From Pomphorhynchus laevis (lineage: Eukaryota > Acanthocephala > Palaeacanthocephala > Echinorhynchida > Pomphorhynchidae), in contig WNNJ02002143.1 of NCBI GenBank assembly GCA_012934845.2, positions 1 to 64,000 of the forward strand: DNA of 64,000 nucleotides, written 5' to 3'. Under the pieces are notes generated by a model that saw only the letters and a list, made by a program, of their open reading frames with translations, searched no databases and was not told the DNA's origin. Both the position numbers and the translations under genes were made by a program. How positions within the stretch are numbered: the first letter of the stretch is position 1; each line of letters starts with the position of its first letter. Of this stretch, positions 1 to 11,262 are shown one piece after another.

Positions 1-62
<62 letters not shown>
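1..62. repeat. (TA)n microsatellite
   Basis: Pure TA dinucleotide run with one phase slip near base 41. Frames opened through such runs here are only alternating Tyr-Ile and are not genes. Confidence 0.95.
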
Positions 63-63
<1 letters not shown>

Positions 64-235
64 AAAAAAATTTTGGTTTCTTATAAACATACAACTCTGA
101 AGAAGGCTTTTACGCCGAAAGCTTAGCTCTTGTATTGTGCTATAAAAGAAAAATCGCTGCTGTTACTCGATTCTTGATTTGATTTGTTTAACGATTTATT
201 TGAAAGCAGCCTCAATGGGCTCTCGAGTTCGATTT
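63..235 (+). mobile_element. Penelope-like element end with decayed type I hammerhead-like motif
   Basis: At 97-130 the order is CUGAAGA, a short helix (GGC/GCC), GAAA, then AGC-UUA-GCU followed by C. This is the layout of a type I hammerhead with a three-base-pair stem III. Flanks ACATACAA and TTGTATTGT can form stem I, but two extra bases (CU) sit between stem I and the core. Penelope-like retroelements are known to carry such motifs in their terminal repeats. Similar motifs lie at 8775, 34070 (- strand) and 34393. No coding sequence is attached. Confidence 0.4.
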
Positions 236-247
236 GATAATAATATT

Positions 248-249
<2 letters not shown>

Positions 250-302
<53 letters not shown>
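250..302. repeat. (TA)n microsatellite
   Basis: TA run. It marks the end of the inverted 360-bp unit that follows, whose last recognisable bases are the complement of the ATATAAAATTAT seen at about 990. Confidence 0.95.
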
Positions 303-307
<5 letters not shown>

Positions 308-645
308 ATATCTGGATGTGTTAAACTGTGCTCCGGGAGCTAATAAGCTTCAGTTTCATAATTGTAGATGTTGCCAAAAAACCGGAGTTCGATTACAAGT
401 AGAGCAGACTTCCTTATCACTCCTAGACGAGCTGATGGTAGCCGGCAGCACTCATCAGTAGGGTGAACTACCATCAGTCGTTTCGGCTGCCTTGTGATAT
501 ATTAAATAGGCATTTCCGAGAATTTGCTAAAGTGGTAGCATGGGCAGGGCCTCTTTAAACTAACAATGTGCTTTCCGGACCATCCTAATTTTATTTGGCA
601 GGAATTTCACTTGCTGTCGTTGCTTGCTTTCTCACAGGATCCTTT
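303..645 (-). mobile_element. 360-bp hammerhead unit, inverted copy
   Basis: Reverse complement of the 360-bp unit present twice on the + strand at 744-1296. It covers one unit end (about 560-645) and the body with the ribozyme core (303-559). Identity to the + copies looks nearly complete by eye. No open frame is conserved, so the unit is non-coding. Size (360 bp), tandem arrangement and an embedded hammerhead resemble the animal retrozyme-type elements known from other metazoans; that assignment is inference. Confidence 0.75.
412..491 (-). ncRNA. rewired hammerhead ribozyme core (copy 1, - strand)
   Basis: Same sequence as 809-883 read on the - strand: GGCAGCC-GAAAC, then CUGAUGAG, then CUCGUC. 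See 809-883 for pairings. Confidence 0.7.
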
Positions 646-654
646 GGAGGATAC

Positions 655-720
655 ATTTTTATTCCCTCTTACTATAGTTCCCAACTACTCTAACAACTAC
701 GGTCTCCGATCCTTCCTCGT
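655..720 (+). mobile_element. LINE F 3'-region fragment
   Basis: Matches the complement of about 27060-27120 (coding for ...TTTVSDPSSS... in LINE F). Only some 65 bp are present, wedged between head-to-head 360-bp units. Confidence 0.6.
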
Positions 721-743
721 CGGAAGGATCGGAGACCGTAGTT
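695..743. repeat. perfect 22-bp palindrome at centre of inverted duplication
   Basis: Arms 695-716 and 722-743 are perfectly complementary around the loop TCGTC. The left arm is LINE F sequence and the right arm is its inverted copy leading straight into a 360-bp unit. This is the fold-back point between the - unit and the + units. Confidence 0.85.
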
Positions 744-808
744 AAAGAGGCCCTGCCCATGCTACCACGTTAGCAAATTCTCGGAAATGCCTATTTAATA
801 TATCACAA

Positions 809-883
809 GGCAGCCGAAACGACTGATGGTAGTTCACCCTACTGATGAGTGCTGCCGGCTACCATCAGCTCGTCTAGGAGTGA
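809..883 (+). ncRNA. hammerhead core with reversed strand order (best copy)
   Basis: Core elements: GAAA 816-819, CUGAUGA 842-848, cleavage triplet GUC 872-874 with predicted cut after 874. Stem II: G849-C815 and 851-856 with 809-814 (one bulged U). Stem III: 819-822 with 870-873, then 823-832 with 859-868 (one bulged C), 14 Watson-Crick pairs. Stem I: 875-878 with 838-841, then 880-883 with 834-837 (one bulged A). All pairs are Watson-Crick. The linear order is stem II 3' strand-GAAA-III, I-CUGAUGA-II, III'-UH-I', so the three pairings cross each other. Canonical types I-III are nested. Seen directly; catalytic activity is inferred from core conservation. Confidence 0.75.
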
Positions 884-1168
884 TAAGGATGTCTGCTCTA
901 CTTGTAATCGAACTCCGGTTTTTGGCAACATCTACAATTATGAAACTGAAGCTTATTAGCTCCCGGAGCACAGTTTAACACATCCAGATATAAAATTATA
1001 AAAATGTATCCTCCAAAGGATCCTGTGAGAAAGCAAGCAACGACAGCAAGTGAAATTCCTGCCAAATAAAATTAGGATGGTCCGGAAAGCACATGGTTAG
1101 TTTAAAGAGGCCCTGCCCATGCTACCACGTTAGCAAATTCTCGGAAATGCCTATTTAATATATCACAA

Positions 1169-1243
1169 GGCAGCCGAAACGACTGATGGTAGTTCACCCT
1201 ACTGATGAGTGCTGCCGGCTACCATCAGCTCGTCTAGGAGTGA
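1169..1243 (+). ncRNA. rewired hammerhead ribozyme core (copy 3)
   Basis: Identical to 809-883, one period (360 bp) downstream; predicted cut after 1234. In a transcript covering both units, the catalytic strand of one unit could serve the cleavage site of the other. Confidence 0.7.
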
Positions 1244-1292
1244 TAAGGAAGTCTGCTCTACTTGTAATCGAACTCCGGTTTTTGGCAACATC

Positions 1293-2242
<950 letters not shown>

Positions 2243-2340
2243 TGTGGTATCACATTTAATTACTTTATCATTTATATTTAACTTTACCTACTATTTGTAG
2301 ATTCGTGAATAAAAGCCATTTATTCTCTCTGGTTATCACA
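2243..2340 (+). repeat. 5' LTR
   Basis: 98 bp, TG...CA, nearly identical to 6086-6183. AATAAA lies inside at 2308-2313. Confidence 0.9.
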
Positions 2341-2341
2341 A

Positions 2342-2355
2342 TTTTATTCACGAAT
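2342..2355 (+). promoter_or_regulatory. candidate self-primer binding site of the LTR element
   Basis: Fourteen bases that are the exact reverse complement of 2301-2314 in the LTR. No match to a tRNA 3' end was evident. Tf1/sushi-type elements prime from the folded-back 5' end of their own RNA; the position here, one base after the LTR, fits that scheme. Inference. Confidence 0.5.
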
Positions 2356-5300
2356 TGTCTTGATGGATACTCTGTTCAAGCCGGATACACTCAAACTAAC
2401 GACAGACTGTCCTGAAGCAGAACGCGAATGGCGTCACTGGCGATATCGCTTCGAAACATTTATCAAACGCATCAAAATGGATTCACAAGATGACAAACTT
2501 GATCTCCTAAAAATCTCAATTTCCGCTCAATTATTCGACAAGATTGACGAGTGCCTGGATTATGATTCAGCAATGGATGTCCTCGACAAAGCATTCATAA
2601 AATCTACGAATTCGGTTTACAAACGACATCTACTGTGTTCTGCACGACAAACTCTTGATGAATCGATATCTAACTATGTGGATCGTCTTGAAACACTTGC
2701 GCGACAATGTACCTTCAAAGATGTGAAAGCTAAGGAGCTGCGCGATATTCTTATTTGCGATTCATTTATTACGGGTTTACAATCGAACGAGATTCGTCAA
2801 CGCATACTCGAGACTAATGACATCGACAAAGAGAAAGCTTATCAAGTCGCTCGAACGATTGAAGCAGCTCAAACTCAATCAAAGAATATTGACACACATC
2901 CGAATTCACAGTAAATGCCTTAAGGGAAACCAAAGGTTCAAAAGGAAATACTGATATTTCTGAAAGTGAAGAATCTATTGCCGTAGCTCAAAATATCAAC
3001 AAGAAAAGGTGCTACTTTTGTGGTGGAGTTATGCATACACGAAATCGTTGTCCAGCCCGGGATGCTGAATGTTCATTCTGCTTAAAACGTGGACACTACG
3101 AAAAAGTTTGTCGAACTAAGTTGCTTCGATCTCGACGAAAATACAATCGTAGTACTCGACCATACGCGTCCGACTGTGAATCACTTAATATCATATCCTG
3201 TCAAAATGCAAATGGTGATGCATCTAAACTTGACGACATGACGGTACAAGTTCGCGTTGGAACACAACAGCTGGATGCTCTTATCGATACAGGGAGCTCT
3301 TCCAACTTTGTCGATTCATCAGTTATTCGAAAACTAGGTATTCCTACAGAATCTTGTTGTGTTAGGATTTCCATGGCTAATTCATCATTTACATCCATAT
3401 GCAATGAACGATGCGTATTACCGATATCTTACTGTGACCGAAACTATACTGACATTCAATGTTTCGTCATGCCTCATCTTTGTCGTGATCTCATACTTGG
3501 TCATCCATTCCTGCGCTTGCATTCAAGTGTTTCCATTCGACTTCGAGGAAATGCTAAGCAAGAAACATTAACCATTGGGCAACTATCGAGCATGGAAATC
3601 GATATACCGTCGTTATTTTCAGACGATTTTAAAAACTGGAAACCTGCAGCAATTCCGTCCCGGCGCCGTAATATCGAAGATCGCCGCTTTATTGCTTCGG
3701 AAGTAAAACGGATGTTGTCCGAAGGCATCATCGAGCGCAGTCGCTCACCGTGGCGTGCGCAAGTTCTTATTGTAAACAGAGAAGGACGTCGTCGTCTAGT
3801 AGTAGATTACTCGCAGACCGTAAATAGATTCACGGTCCTCGACGCTTATCCCATGCCCCGAATTGACGACCTGATCGACACCATATCGTACAATAACGTG
3901 TTTAGCACCCTCGATTTAAAAAGTGCTTACCATCAAGTTCCTTTGCGGGCAAACGAAAAATTCTTGACCGCTTTCGAGGCAGATGGTCAACTCTATCAAT
4001 TTCAGCGTATGCCTTTTGGACTCACGAATGCTGTAGCCGCCTTCCAGCGAATAATCAACGAGATCATAGAGAAAGAAAACTTAACCGGCACCTATTCATA
4101 CCTCGACGATATCATTGTGTGCGGCAAAACACAGCAAGAACATGATACAAATCTGGCCAAGTTTCGTGAAGTTGCTTCTAGGTACCGAATAACACTAAAT
4201 GAATCGAAATGTATGATTAATAAAACGATGATCAATATTCTGGGATATCAAGTTGGTAGTGGTATTAAACGGCCTGATCCTAATCGTGTCTCACCTTTGC
4301 GAGAACTGCAGGTACCTCAAAATAAACGTCAACTGCGAAGAATTGTCGGCCTTTTCTCACATTATTCCAAATGGATTCAAAATTTTTCGTCGCAGATTCG
4401 TCCGTTAGCTAAAACCACGATATTTCCTATTACACCTGCAGCAAAGCGCTCATTTGAGATAATTCGTGATCGTATTATTTCAGCTACTCTAACACCCATT
4501 GATTTCAATAAGACATTTACAGTAGAGACTGACGCATCCCTTTATGCTATCGGTGCTGTATTAACGCAGGATAACAAACCCGTCGCATTTTATTCGCATA
4601 CACTTAGTAAGAGTGTCGTTGGACATTCCGCTATTGAGAAAGAGGCCGTTGCCATCGTTGAAGCATTGCGATACTAGAGGCACTATTTGTATGGACGAAC
4701 GTTCAATGTTCTAACGGATCAAAGGTCAGTTTTATTCATATTTAACAGGAATCATAAGAGTAAAATTAAAAATGAAAAAGTGCAAAGATGGCGTCTCGAT
4801 CTATCTGAGTTCAAATATTGTATACTTTACCGGCCTGGAAAGTTGAATTATGCGGCCGACTCAATGTCTAGTGATATTTGTGCTTCAAGTTGCGGTTACT
4901 TTAACAAACAGAAAGATCTCAAGCTTCTTTATGAACTTCATGTTACGCTTTGCCACCCAGGAGTCAATCGTTTGTATCACTTCGTTCAATCGAATCAACT
5001 TCCATATAGCACTGAAGACGTTCGTTATGTTGTATCTCATTGCGTTACCTGTTTGTTGTTGAAACAAAACTTCTTCAAGCCTCCAAAAACTGCCATCATC
5101 AGAGCGACACTACCTTTCGAAAGAATTTCACTTGACTTCAAAGGTCCTTTGCCCAGTTCATCAGGCAACAAATATTTGCTTACAGCCGTCGATGAATATT
5201 CTCGTTATCCCTTTGGATTTGCATGCCGTGATATGTCCGCTCAAACAGCGATAAATTGCCTGCGTGGTATAGTGACAATATTTGGTCCACCTGAATTTGT

Positions 5301-6085
5301 ACATTCCGATCGCGGGTCATCCTTCATGTCGAAAGAATTCTCTGATTATCTGGAGAGTATTGGCACGGTAGCAAGTCACTCTTCTCCGTACAATCCGTTA
5401 GGCAACGGACAGATCGAACGCTATAACGGTATATTATGGAGCGCTGTACTTTTGCGGCTTAGAGACTACAATCGTCCGGTTGCTGCTTGGGAAACGGTCC
5501 TCGCTGAAAGCCTTTAATCTATTCGAGGACTATTATGCACCTCAACTGGCTCGACACCTCATGATCGAATCTTCAACTTCTCTAGACGCCCATTAATTAA
5601 ATTCAATTTACCAGAATGGCTCCGTCGTCCCGGATCTGTATTCGTGCGAAACTTCTACAAACACAACAAATACGACGATAAATTGCTCAAAGCTAAACTG
5701 ATAAACGCGAATCCAAACACGGCTCATATTGAACTTCCATCTGGGAAAGAAGCAAATATTTCAACTCGACACCTATCTCGTTATCCTTCAGAAACCTCCA
5801 TTTACAAGGATCCAGACAGTTCGGATATTCGTAGTTCGGGATTGTCAAGGGACGGGGATGACGACTGTCAAGATAGCTTCGATAGGAACCAGCCAGACTA
5901 TGAAGATGATAACAATAACGGAAAGCAATATGATGCCACTGACAATATCGATATGTACTTGAGTTCAAAGAGGACATCAATTCATGAGGCAAACCATCAT
6001 CTCGTGACAACTAGAGAATTCTACCGACGAAGTACAAGAAGTCGAAGAAGTCCTGCATACTTCCAAAACTATCACATGGGATGAA

Positions 6086-6183
6086 TGTGGTATCACATTT
6101 AATTACTTTATCATTTATATTTAACTTTACCTACTATTTGTAGATTAGTGAATAAAAGCCATTTATTCTCTCTGGTTATCACA
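6086..6183 (+). repeat. 3' LTR
   Basis: 98 bp, about one difference from the 5' LTR, followed by the target duplication CCGCA. Confidence 0.9.
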
Positions 6184-6219
6184 CCGCATACAACTCCGTT
6201 TCCTTCTAGTAACTTTTCG
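6184..6219 (+). mobile_element. LINE F-type element, remainder after LTR insertion
   Basis: Continues the frame broken at 2242: IRIQLRFLLVTFR matches the LINE F segment IRIKLRLLLVTFR. It ends about 6219 at the start of the next repeat. Confidence 0.7.
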
Positions 6220-6990
6220 TAACTACCGTTGTTGAAGTTTGAATTTTACGCACTGTTTAAGCGTGCGTTAAGGTGCTTATGGATGGTTATTGAAGTCACG
6301 GTACTGATGAGCTCCGTTAGAGCAAAACGCGTCTATTGTTGTTGAAGTTTGTCGTCACACATTGGATGACTGGGCATGCGTAGCAACACTGAATATTGAG
6401 AAAATAATTCGGTTCTATTTCTTGGTCTGATGAGGATATATAGAATGCTTCCTTGTATTTATGCCTCTTAATGAAGAGAACAGTGATTTATTTATGAGTA
6501 CATTATTTGGTGTCCCAGGGCAGGTGTAACAACAATTTATATTTTATATATTTGTATACTTAAAAGTGTTCCTGTAAAAACAACTAAGACAACAAAGAGT
6601 TGTAAAAACAACTCTTTCATTAAAAGGAATTTGATAGCAATACTCACTGTCATGCATAGAGCTTATGCTAAATTTCCTCTGATGATTCAGATTAATGGTT
6701 GTTATGCGTTTCTAGCTTTAAACACTGTTTAAGCGTGTGTTAAGGTGCTTATTGATTATTATTGAAGTTACGGTACTGATGAGCTCCGTCAGAGCAAAAC
6801 GTGACACTGTTGTTGAAGTTTGTCGTCACATACAGGATGACTGTGCATACGTAGCGACTTTAAATATTGCAAGAATAATTCGGTTCTATTTCTTTGTCTG
6901 ATGAGGATATATAGAATGCTGCTTGGTGTTTATGCCTCTTCACGAGGAAAACATAGTGATTTATTTACGAGTACACCATATATAATATAC
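6220..6990 (+). mobile_element. two related units of about 290 bp with type I hammerhead-like cores
   Basis: Unit 1 (about 6220-6520) and unit 2 (about 6715-6985) share long blocks. The core of unit 1 is ACGGUA-CUGAUGA (6303-6309), helix GCUC/GAGC with loop CGUUA, AAAA, CGCGUC, then UAUUGU, which pairs with ACGGUA as stem I. The order is canonical type I with a minimal stem III. Both units have A where the invariant G12 should be, so activity is doubtful. The unit start at 6220 (UACCGU) is the perfect stem I partner and looks like a truncated preceding unit. A 10-bp hairpin AAAGAGTTGT/ACAACTCTTT lies between the units near 6592-6617. No coding frame. Confidence 0.55.
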
Positions 6991-7049
6991 ATATAACACA
7001 AATTTTACCCTCGATTTTAATTTTTTTAATAAAGGGAAATTATTTTCTT

Positions 7050-7255
7050 TGTTCAAGTAAAACTATAAATATATGGATTAATAACTATAACGCCTATCTA
7101 ACAAAAATAAAACCATCAAGTAAATATAAATATATGGATAAAATTGAATTAATAGAATCCTTAAATATTTTAATAAATCAAAATTATTTAAAGGTAGGGA
7201 CATCTATATTTAGACGAATAAGAGGTGTTCCAATGGGATCATATAAATTCCCTCT
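7050..7255 (+). mobile_element. Naiad-type PLE fragment (RT region)
   Basis: Matches 62940-63110 of the longer copy: ...NQNYLKVGTSIFR, then RGVPMGS..., the PLE form of RT motif 4 and its approach. Only some 200 bp, broken at both ends. Confidence 0.65.
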
Positions 7256-7289
7256 ATATATGTATTTATATTATAGGATATAAGTTACT

Positions 7290-8760
7290 GGCCGCAAATT
7301 GCTGTTTCAACTGTTTACAAATTTTGTTTTCAAAACATTAAATATAAAAATATATCCACGCATCAAAACCGGAATTGACAATCCACTTCAACAGAGGCTT
7401 TTTGAAGTGGCGATTGCTAGCATCACTGCCAACGTCCCCAGCTAACAAATTCCAAATATTCAATGAGCGGTGGGAAAGTTTACTCACACTTCTGACTTTA
7501 ACGTGGACGAATTTAAACAGCGAGAGAGAGTGACCTCTGCGACTTGAATTGCGTAATTGTATACAAAATGATGAAAAGCCTTCCGTTCCATGAACCAAGA
7601 TCCACATCACTGTGAGGTCTGAATATAGTAGCCTTTGAGCTTGAAGGCAGTTTCAAACAAGCTAGACGCTCAGTGTAAGAATAATATGAGCCAATACAAA
7701 GTTTGCTTTCTCTACGCATGATAGACTCAATTTTTTCATTTCAGCTTTGAAGGATGGGAAAGTTGTTGTGATGCAATATTCCACGTGCGGGCGCACTAAG
7801 GCGCAATATAGATGCTTGAATAGTTTCGGCTTAAGCTTAGCAAATGTGTTATTTATACAATACAGAGACCTCATTGCTTTACCATGAATATAATCGGTAT
7901 TCGGTCGAGTCTTTAGATCGTTATTCAAAATGATTCCAAGGTCTCTGTGCTCAGATATGATGTGAAGCTTCTAACATCCTAAATTAAATTCACGATAAGG
8001 TGTACTGTTGACAAGCTTCATATGGACACATTTGTCTACATTCATAGTCATACCGGTAGCAGTACTCCAGTTATATATCGTGTGAAGATCGTGAGTAGGC
8101 GGTGGCCCTGTGGGTCGGAAATTCTATCGCACCAGACTTTCACATTGACAGCAAATACCAAGCAGCGACTATTTATGCGTAAGAGCAGATCATTTAGAAA
8201 TATAATGAAAAGCAAGGGATCAAGGACCTTGGGGAACGCCACAATTAACAGGCCTAGCAGAAGACAGGCTACTTCCAACCCTCACTCGAAATAATCTGTT
8301 GCAAAGGAAATCACGAATCCAATTGCGCAATGTTATAGAATCACCGTAGTGAGCTAACAAGCTGATCCGGCTCTTATGTGGGACCCGATCGAAGCTTTTC
8401 GAGAGATCAATAAAGATTATATCGACCGAGCTGTCAACACTTACCGATTGGGTCCACATTTCGCGCGCAGTAAGTTCGACAAACACGAACGACCGTGACG
8501 AAAATCGTGCTGGGCGGACGAGAGTATACCAAGGGAGACGAGATGGTCCGAGATTCTACTGTAGATAACACGTTTAAGGACTTCACATATTGAAGAGGTC
8601 AAGCTTATTGGCTTGTAAACACTAAATGATGATGCAATGGATTTTTCGGAATAGAAACAACAATCGCAGTTTTCCATCCTTCTCGTACACTTCCAGTGGC
8701 CAAACTCTTAGCAAAAATCTCCGCCAGAAGAGGGGCCAAGTAACTCTCCAATACTTTGAG
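7290..8760 (-). mobile_element. LINE J (jockey/CR1-like), RT part, decayed
   Basis: Read leftward: ...KPISLTSSICEVLKRV, AQHDFRHGRSCLSNLL, IFIDLSKSFDRVPH, RVRVGSSLSSARP, GVPQGP, then after frame changes DLGIILNNDLKT, ALVRPHVEYC and C-terminal pieces near 7340-7600. The YADD region is not in an open frame. At least four frame shifts or stops. The 5' part (ORF1, endonuclease) is absent; the left end near 7290 abuts other repeats. Confidence 0.7.
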
Positions 8761-8766
8761 CAGGAA

Positions 8767-8930
8767 TAGTGAACTGTAACTCTGAAGAAGTCTGTGAGCA
8801 AAACCTTAGACTAAAAAGTGAGCTTTTAAATAAAATTCACTTCTTTTTATTCGGGTTCTATTAAAGATTCCATATATATGTATATATAGAATCTTCTATA
8901 GATCCCGAACACAGCTCAATTATATATACT
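8767..8930 (+). mobile_element. Penelope-like terminal fragment with decayed hammerhead-like motif
   Basis: AACTCTGAAGAAG at about 8779 repeats the motif at 95; the GAAA position reads AAAA and stem II is weak. Followed by AT-rich sequence with TATATGTATATATA. Too decayed to define ends. Confidence 0.3.
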
Positions 8931-9321
8931 CTTCTTGAAGGATACAATCTGTCTATCTTTAATTATAAAAGATGTAAAGTTATGAATGACGTGAATTTTA
9001 GAAAATATTTAAATTAAGATATTAGCAATTTTTAATTTGTTTTTATTTGTTAAGTTAAAACAGAATTAAATGTGATCTCAAATTAAAAATGTATATTCTA
9101 TAACTTTTAGGTTTAAATATATTAATTAACATCAAAAAATATGAATTTAATAAACATAAAATTTATGAACATACATAAAATTTTTCAATGACACATAAAC
9201 AATAGAGCCTGCAATCGCCATTTTGTTAATACCCGCGACCTAATTATCTAAAATTTCAAGTAGTAGCTAAGAATATTTAACGATAAAACTACATTCTAAA
9301 TTTAATAATACAAGAATTAAT
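8931..9321. other. AT-rich sequence, no gene recognised
   Basis: No frame, repeat pair or RNA motif that I can support. It forms the 3' flank of the - strand gene at 9322-9783. Confidence 0.5.
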
Positions 9322-9783
9322 TCATTGCAATTTCATATCTGTGATTTTTTGCTTTATTGTAAGGTTCATCTCGTTCAATTTATTCAGGGTATTTTCAAGT
9401 TCAATAATTTTCCGATTATTCGAAACGATTGTTTCAATTTTTTGATCAATACCAGAGTCGTCATTGTCTGACAAATCTAAGTTATCTTGAACGACTGTAT
9501 TATCTATCTCATTTGATTGTTCCTCAACGTTAATTACGCCATTTAGAATACATTCGAATAGATTATTGAAATAAGATGTCAAGCTGGTCGAATCATCAGA
9601 AAACAGTCGTTTAATTACATTGTTCTTAAATTGGTTTTCTTCATCGTTCAGACAAAGACGTCTACTTACTTCATCCACTGTATCATAAACTGTATTTGAT
9701 ACTATTTTATAAATACCACTGGCTAACGATTCTGGTGATATACGATATACGTATTTCTCTTCAAGTAAATCGTCGCTATCCAT
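9322..9783 (-). CDS. small coiled-coil protein, identity unknown (weak Mis12-like resemblance)
   Basis: An intact 153-codon frame with ATG at 9783. The N-terminal half is helical in character (SLASGIYKIVSNTVYDTVDEV; then FKNNVIKRLF, SYFNNLFECILNGVI). The last 40 residues form a leucine/isoleucine heptad-like stretch (IIELENTLNKLNEMNLTIKQ), a likely coiled coil. An acidic linker (LDLSDNDDSGID) separates the halves. No signal peptide or membrane segment. Layout and spacing recall kinetochore Mis12-family proteins (helical bundle, then coiled coil), but the similarity is faint and only by eye. Composition is unlike the LINEs around it. It could be one exon of a longer gene or an intronless gene. 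Confidence 0.45.
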   Translation of the reverse strand: MDSDDLLEEKYVYRISPESLASGIYKIVSNTVYDTVDEVSRRLCLNDEENQFKNNVIKRLFSDDSTSLTSYFNNLFECILNGVINVEEQSNEIDNTVVQDNLDLSDNDDSGIDQKIETIVSNNRKIIELENTLNKLNEMNLTIKQKITDMKLQ

Positions 9784-9924
9784 TAGAGTATCTACAATAA
9801 ATAAAAATCAAAAAAATCCACGGAATATTAAAGATTAACGACTTATGATTATTTGATTATCAATATAAAATTTATTAATTATAAGTGATTTTTCTGTGAA
9901 TAAAATACTTTCTGGTTATATCAA

Positions 9925-10475
9925 TAACAATACTGAAAGTAATTAAAGCACACTTCAAAAAATATTGTAAATAAATCGAAATCAATACTGGTATAAACCA
10001 CTATTTCAGTATTGATACCATAAAATAATTTTTAGAACACACAAAAGGAATAAATTTTCAAAATATAAATACATACGATTTTGGTACGCTCTTTACAAAT
10101 CTAGATTTAGTAGATATTAAAGAAGCATTAGTAAAATTAATTAATCTTATATTCGGAAAAAGATATACATATATATGTTATAATAATTATAACGCCCATC
10201 TAACAAAAAGTAAACCATCAATGTACATTAAACCGTTTTCTGTCTTTATGAATAAAATACTTAAAGTAATTAAAGCACACTTCAAAAAATATTGTAAGGT
10301 AATCAAAATTAATACAGGAATAAAACACTATTTCAGTATTAATTCTACAAAAGAATTTAAAAAAAGAAATAAAATTTCAAAATATAAATACTATTTTAGT
10401 ACACTTTATACAAATTTAGATATTAAAAATGGGTTAAACAAATTAATTAACCTAAATAATATTTTAGTTAACGTG
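9925..10475 (+). mobile_element. Naiad-type PLE RT fragments in head-to-tail duplication
   Basis: 9925-10220 and 10221-10475 both match the RT region at 62325-62600 (SVYMNKILKVIKAHFKKYCKV; TKEF; STLYTNLDI). The second restarts upstream of where the first began, so the segment is duplicated in tandem. Both are frame-broken and AT-rich. Confidence 0.7.
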
Positions 10476-11262
10476 GCAAATGCGTAAAAGCTGGCTTACA
10501 ACTTCAATAATACATCGTACAATTCGTGCAATTCCTTGCACGATTTGAACGGCAATTCGTGCAAGAGAAATGAAGGGGTATGAAAAGTTACAAGGTGGAA
10601 AGCAACGATAAGAAGACGAATTTGAACACGACAATAAATTGTAGGCAAATCGAGAGAAGCAAGATGGTAGAATGTATGATCAAAACTACGAAGACGGAGG
10701 AGAATTCGGACGGCTGCGTTAACTATACGTTGTAGGGAAAGAAGAGTGGATTTAGGTGAGTTGAAAAATAGGCTAAGACAATAATCGAGTCTAGAAAAAA
10801 GAAGAGAAGATATTAGAGTTATACAAAAAGGGAAACCGATCAATCTACGAAATTGACGGAGGTTGCAGAGAATCAGGGTAGATTAGCGTACTTTATCTCT
10901 AACGAAAGGTTTAAGTGAAAGTCGGTTGTCGAAATGAAAGCCTAGGAAAACGAGATTATCATCAATAAGAAAAATTGTAGAATTTAATGATACGGAGGGA
11001 AGTTCTAAGCCCAGGCATCGAGCAAGAGTCCACGTAATTTTGGATTTATTAGGATTCATAGAAAGACAAAGGGAAGAAAGATGATTGAAAATTGAGACAA
11101 GACAGCTATAAAGAGAAACACTAAGATCCTGAATACGATAAGTAGGTGCGTGAGCATAGATGAGAATGTCATCAGCATATTGCATAACATAGAAGTTAAA
11201 TGTATGAGAAATCGAAGACAAGTCACCGAGAAGAAGAGAGAAAAGCATAGGGCCTAACAAGC
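10476..11262 (-). mobile_element. LINE A 3' part (RT to 3' end)
   Basis: Read leftward: LGPMLFSLLLGDLSS, QYADDILIYAHAP (RT catalytic motif), SLKPFVRDKVR, then CITLISSLLFSRLDYCLS to the 3' end near 10476 with the family's GTGGCAAATGCG terminus. 5'-truncated in RT. It meets another LINE A head-to-head at 11258-11262. Confidence 0.85.

Larger units (their letters stand above)
2243..6183 (+). mobile_element. Ty3/gypsy-like LTR retrotransposon (fossil copy)
   Basis: Family: LTR element with pol order protease, RT, RNase H, integrase, as in Ty3/gypsy. The 98-bp LTRs (2243-2340 and 6086-6183) begin TG and end CA, differ by about one base, and are flanked by the 5-bp duplication CCGCA (2238-2242, 6184-6188), so the insertion is young. 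Parts: gag-like region about 2360-2920; two zinc-knuckle motifs about 3010-3110; protease with DTG about 3280; RT with YLDDI about 4100; RNase H about 4530; integrase with HHCC and D,D,E segments about 4940-5430; an acidic tail to about 6080. No envelope frame seen. Unusually, 2342-2355 just after the left LTR is complementary to 2301-2314 inside it. The element looks broken, with about three interruptions of its coding region. It sits inside a LINE F-type copy. Confidence 0.85.

Noticed and set aside
809-883. Canonical type I, II or III fold for the 360-bp unit
   Set aside because: Between GAAA and CUGAUGA there is no UH site with flanking stems; the only UH partner with helices I and III is downstream, giving the crossed order.
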